DNA of 64,000 nucleotides, from assembly GCF_010119245.1 (NCBI RefSeq), contig NZ_WNKG01000006.1, positions 310,001 to 374,000 of the forward strand, written 5' to 3'. The notes beneath the pieces were generated by a model. The model worked only from the letters and a program-made list of their open reading frames with translations, had not been told where the DNA came from and did not search any database. The DNA is from Cyclobacterium salsum. GTDB taxonomy: Bacteria > Bacteroidota > Bacteroidia > Cytophagales > Cyclobacteriaceae. A program made the position numbers and the translations under genes. Positions 61,019 to 64,000 of this stretch are shown piece after piece (position 1 is the stretch's first letter; the number at the start of each line of letters is the position of its first letter).

Positions 61019-61228
61019 TTAACTGGTATGGCAGGCAGGGCAACAGTAGAAGCAGCCATTGGAATGTTGGTAGGTTTCTTTTGCGGTTTTTACAGCATCC
61101 TGGCACCTGGTAAATCTACCCAATTCTTTTCTGTTTTGCGATTCCGGTAGGTGATCGCAACTTTCCACATGTACCTCATGGTCCCCATTCGGTTGGGCGT
61201 TCGTGTTTACATAATAATTCTCAAACAT
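61019..61228 (-). CDS. Small Cys-rich conserved protein
   Basis: A 69-residue protein. Its pattern of NTNAQPNGDHEVHVESC near the N terminus and NGCFYCCPACHTS at the C terminus matches a small protein family I recall from many Gram-negative bacteria, of unknown function. Six Cys and several His could bind a metal. It has no signal peptide or membrane segment. It is a single gene with about 200 bases upstream. Confidence 0.7.
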   Translation of the reverse strand: MFENYYVNTNAQPNGDHEVHVESCDHLPESQNRKELGRFTRCQDAVKTAKETYQHSNGCFYCCPACHTS

Positions 61229-61446
61229 GATGGGTTTATTTTGGTGAAATTTTATTCGTTTACTTTATATTAATTTGTCCAAAAATGATGCCGAATTAGG
61301 ACTTTTACTTGACAAAAACGCATCAAATAATAAATTTCAGATACTAAATAAGTTTTAGTAAAGTAATATTTGATTAGTTTTCAGAAGCTTCCCGGAGCTC
61401 TTTCTAGTGTAACTGCTGCTGTTCCACTTCTTTTTGGCTGGGGAAG

Positions 61447-62091
61447 TTATTCAAAGGGGACGCGTAACAGGACTCCGAATTCATTCGGGAAGTGGATGCT
61501 TACCCGGGCATGGATCGCCCCCTGTTCGTCATAGAATACAGCTTTCTTTTCCAGGGGCACAATGGCTTCGTGCCATACATTTGGGTGAATATACAGGCCC
61601 ATTCCTCCGGTCACCCTAAAGGCTACAAAATCCTCCGGCCTGGCCCCGTCCCCAGGTAGGGCCAGTGCGGTTATAAACGGTTTGCCATCAAGCGGGAAAA
61701 ACAACTGCCCGCCGTCAGGGTGGTAGTTGGCATGCCACAGCAATACTTCTTTTGGTTTTTCGGTGGAGGCTGCGTCTGCCATTTCCGGTAACTTACTCCA
61801 ACCGAATAAGTACTCCGAACCTACGGCATGGTTTTTCCCTTTGAAAAAATCACCCTCCCAGTAAAATTCGAAGTCACCTGAAACGGTTCCGGCCTCGTCT
61901 CCGGTACCCTCGTCTATTTTCCTCCAGCCAGAAGCAGGCCAGCGGACAATTTCTATCGGGAAGTGCTGGTATTCCTCTTTGCTTACCAGCTGTCCAAAAC
62001 CTTTCAACGAGGTTTCGGTAGCCTGAACCAAAGGTACTTTTACTGTCTTGATTCCGGGTGGGATCTGTGGGTTTTTATAGTCAATTTTCAT
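61447..62091 (-). CDS. Cupin-like protein, possibly ureidoglycolate lyase-related
   Basis: A 214-residue soluble beta-rich protein. The run GGMGLYIHPNVWHEAIVPL near 170-188 resembles the active-site region of ureidoglycolate lyase (AllA) and other cupins. The rest diverges, and the protein is longer than AllA (about 160). Whether it acts on ureidoglycolate is doubtful; no other purine catabolism gene is nearby. It stands alone between the small Cys-rich gene and the PAP2 gene. Confidence 0.6.
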   Translation of the reverse strand: MKIDYKNPQIPPGIKTVKVPLVQATETSLKGFGQLVSKEEYQHFPIEIVRWPASGWRKIDEGTGDEAGTVSGDFEFYWEGDFFKGKNHAVGSEYLFGWSKLPEMADAASTEKPKEVLLWHANYHPDGGQLFFPLDGKPFITALALPGDGARPEDFVAFRVTGGMGLYIHPNVWHEAIVPLEKKAVFYDEQGAIHARVSIHFPNEFGVLLRVPFE

Positions 62092-62408
62092 TTTTTAAGG
62101 GGAAAGGAGCGGTTGTAACTTGATTTGTCAGGACCTAAAAATAAAGAAATTGCATTCAATTACGGAAAGATGCTAAAGAAATAAACGTATCTAATTCCGG
62201 TAATCGAAAGATGATTTGATCTGATTTGCATGCCTATTTTTTTCTTAGAAATACAAAAAATGCTTATTATTTTATCTTTAAAATGCCATCGCTCTGGCAC
62301 TAGAAACACGAGTCAATTTTAACGATTTGATTATTTTGCCCTAACCCACCCGGATAAATAATTACCTAATTTTCAGCGATTTAAATATTGTAATTTATTC
62401 TTAAAATC
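62092..62408. other. Intergenic gap between cupin and PAP2 genes
   Basis: 317 AT-rich bases between divergent genes. No open frame, hairpin terminator or RNA gene was recognised. Near matches to TAnnTTTG (TATTTTG at about 62331) were too imperfect to call. Confidence 0.45.
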
Positions 62409-63125
62409 ATGAAAATTGGATTTTCGAAGAGAAGCGGTCTTTCGTCTTCTTCTGTCTGTTTGATTTGCTATCTGTTATTACTTCTTATTTTACCTTTTTT
62501 TTTGGCAGCGCATGAAAAGGGATATTGGGAATTATGGATCAATGGCCAGCGAACCCCGTTTTTGGATCAGTTTTTTAAAATCCTGACGAATTTGGGAGAT
62601 GGTTTGGTAGCCTTGTTTCTTGTGATGGTGTTGCTTTTATCCCGGTATGCAGATGCCTTGATGCTGGGAATAGGTTTTCTGCTTCATGCGATTTTGGTTC
62701 ATTTAGGAAAAAAAATTTGGTTTCCAGATAGTCCAAGACCATTGGCTTTTTTTGACGGGGAGGACCTCCATCGATTTGAGGGAGTGACCAATGCGCTTTA
62801 CCATTCCTTCCCCTCAGGTCATACCGCCAGTATTTTTTTATATGTCGCCCTGTTGTTGATCATTCGACCTATCAAACAGCGGTGGCAAATGTTTTATTTG
62901 GCCCTGGCCATCCTGGTCGCTTTCAGCCGCGTTTACCTACTTCAACATTTTATTTGGGATGTATACGTCGGTTCAATGGTTGGGATTTTTTCAGCTTTGG
63001 CGGCTTACTACCTGCTTTATTCTTTTCCCTATCAAATTTGGTGGGACAAGCGCCTGGTAATTAAAATTCCAAATCTATCGCTGCCTCCAGCGCCGAAGTG
63101 GAAAAATTTTAATTCTAAGGGTTAA
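62409..63125 (+). CDS. PAP2-family membrane phosphatase
   Basis: A 238-residue integral membrane protein of the phosphatidic acid phosphatase type 2 family with about six hydrophobic segments. All three catalytic motifs are present: K-x6-RP (KKIWFPDSPRP), PSGH (FPSGHTAS) and SRxxxxxHxxxD (SRVYLLQHFIWD). Substrates in this family include undecaprenyl pyrophosphate, phosphatidylglycerophosphate and lipid A phosphates. The nearby ArnT-like gene hints at lipid A or lipid-linked sugar chemistry, but the genes are convergent with an 11-base overlap, so co-regulation is not implied. Confidence 0.92.
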   Translation: MKIGFSKRSGLSSSSVCLICYLLLLLILPFFLAAHEKGYWELWINGQRTPFLDQFFKILTNLGDGLVALFLVMVLLLSRYADALMLGIGFLLHAILVHLGKKIWFPDSPRPLAFFDGEDLHRFEGVTNALYHSFPSGHTASIFLYVALLLIIRPIKQRWQMFYLALAILVAFSRVYLLQHFIWDVYVGSMVGIFSALAAYYLLYSFPYQIWWDKRLVIKIPNLSLPPAPKWKNFNSKG

Positions 63126-64000
63126 TCTGTAAGACCACCGTTACCGGATTCTCAAAAAGATCCTTCTGTTTGTGCATGACGGTAAACGGAATATCCATGC
63201 GGTCAAATTCCTGTAGGTGCTTTTCCCGGGTGATGACAAAGCCTTTTCCGGGGATTGATGTTATGTTTTCAATGTTTTCAATTTCCTTCTGCAAGTAAAA
63301 GGAAAAGGCGGGATTGTATATTTTAAAATAGTAGGTTTTATTTTGACGCAAGGCCTGAATATCTGCGTTTAAAACCGGATTAAATCGGTCGAGTGCCGGA
63401 ACGGTGAAGTATAGAAAAGCAACTGAAAACAGATAAAATCCCATGCCTGCAGCGATTATCGTATCAGAACCCTGGTTTTTTCGAAATAGCATCCCTATCA
63501 GGAGGCATAGGGATACAATGCCAGCGATCAATAGGCAAACAGCCGGTTCCGTGTAGGTATTAAGGTCCTGCTTGGATTGAAAAATAAAATAAGGAAGTAT
63601 GGAGATCAACGCCAGAAGGATCGCAGAGATATAGCCAAACGTTTTAATAGGTCTTAGGTTAGTTGATTGGGTCATTCGATGTATACTATAACCTGAAAGA
63701 ATGGCGAGGAAAGGATACGCAGGAACGGTATAATTGGGAAGTTTGGTTCCTGAAAAGGCAAAGAAAGCCACTATTACTCCCACAGAGACGGCAGCAAAAA
63801 GAAGAAAATCGTTTTTTGGTTTAAAAAGGGCATTAAGTCTTCTGACTCTAAAAAATAATAGAGCTGAAAACGGGATCGTGCCACCGATAACGTATCCAAA
63901 CGTAACCCATGGACCTCCTCCATGTCCTTCCATGGGAGCGGAAAACCGGCTCAAATTATGCTTTATAAAAAATTCCGAAATCCACAGCCCATCTGATTGG
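63115..64000 (-). CDS. ArnT-like lipid-linked glycosyltransferase, C-terminal part (runs off the window)
   Basis: The C-terminal 294 or so residues of a large membrane glycosyltransferase whose 5' end lies beyond base 64000. The motif FFIKHNLSRFSAPMEGHGG, read into the window edge, is the conserved loop of the ArnT/PMT group (GT-C fold). About eight hydrophobic segments follow, then a soluble C-terminal region. ArnT enzymes move sugars from polyprenyl phosphate carriers, for example aminoarabinose onto lipid A; related proteins mannosylate proteins or lipids. The exact donor and acceptor cannot be told. Confidence 0.88.
   Translation of the reverse strand, partial: QSDGLWISEFFIKHNLSRFSAPMEGHGGGPWVTFGYVIGGTIPFSALLFFRVRRLNALFKPKNDFLLFAAVSVGVIVAFFAFSGTKLPNYTVPAYPFLAILSGYSIHRMTQSTNLRPIKTFGYISAILLALISILPYFIFQSKQDLNTYTEPAVCLLIAGIVSLCLLIGMLFRKNQGSDTIIAAGMGFYLFSVAFLYFTVPALDRFNPVLNADIQALRQNKTYYFKIYNPAFSFYLQKEIENIENITSIPGKGFVITREKHLQEFDRMDIPFTVMHKQKDLFENPVTVVLQINP

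Overview
The window looks like a chromosomal segment of a Bacteroidota species. A Cytophagales, Cyclobacteriaceae-like member is my best guess, but nothing here fixes the family. The signs are a type IX secretion sorting domain, PorV/PorQ-like and DUF3078/DUF5687-type proteins, an IPExxxVDY protein next to pyruvate kinase, the acpP-fabF-rnc order, TAnnTTTG-type promoter elements and few Shine-Dalgarno sequences. No rRNA, tRNA, CRISPR array or insertion sequence was seen.

Region 1 (1-13974) is an AT-rich accessory block holding most of a nonribosomal peptide locus in two divergent arms. The left arm is transcribed leftward. It runs from an ornithine-cyclodeaminase-family enzyme through a TonB-dependent receptor, an acyl-CoA-dehydrogenase-family oxidase, a free adenylation domain, a PhyH-type Fe(II)/2-oxoglutarate oxygenase and a free carrier protein to a condensation domain cut by the window edge. 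Neighbouring genes are separated by a few bases or overlap as ATGA. The right arm encodes a HupE/UreJ-like membrane protein, a C-A-PCP-TE synthetase and an Sfp-type phosphopantetheinyl transferase, and ends at a terminator. The free A, oxidase and PCP set recalls the machinery that oxidises prolyl-PCP to pyrrolyl-PCP. The receptor and HupE homologue suggest that the product is a metal ligand. The product itself is unknown, and this is the best candidate here for an undescribed system.

Region 2 (14207-27367) is richer in GC. It has a membrane metallophosphoesterase, then the four-gene Anbu set (circularly permuted ATP-grasp, alpha-E, Anbu proteasome-like protease, transglutaminase), an oligopeptidase-B-like peptidase, mscL, and envelope genes: a helix-hairpin-helix/beta-barrel protein, a PorV/PorQ-like protein, a BamA-like protein and yidD.

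Region 3 (27379-42763) is mostly housekeeping: lgt, nadE, rnc, fabF and acpP leftward, IPExxxVDY and pyk rightward, then an NFACT protein, a PhnP-like hydrolase, two response regulators (one with an Hpt domain), miaA, pfkA and typA.

Region 4 (42881-64000) mixes catabolic, envelope and replication genes: GH31 glucosidase, a DUF3748-like protein, a SorAB-like sulfite dehydrogenase, an ABC-2 exporter, GNAT, dnaX, DUF3078, a LysM lytic transglycosylase, an O-methyltransferase, an M16 peptidase, a T9SS cargo protein, small conserved proteins, a PAP2 phosphatase and a truncated ArnT-like glycosyltransferase. dnaX is split into gamma and tau frames at a run of ten A residues, pointing to programmed slippage. 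Several genes start with TTG, two of them fused to the upstream stop as TTGA.
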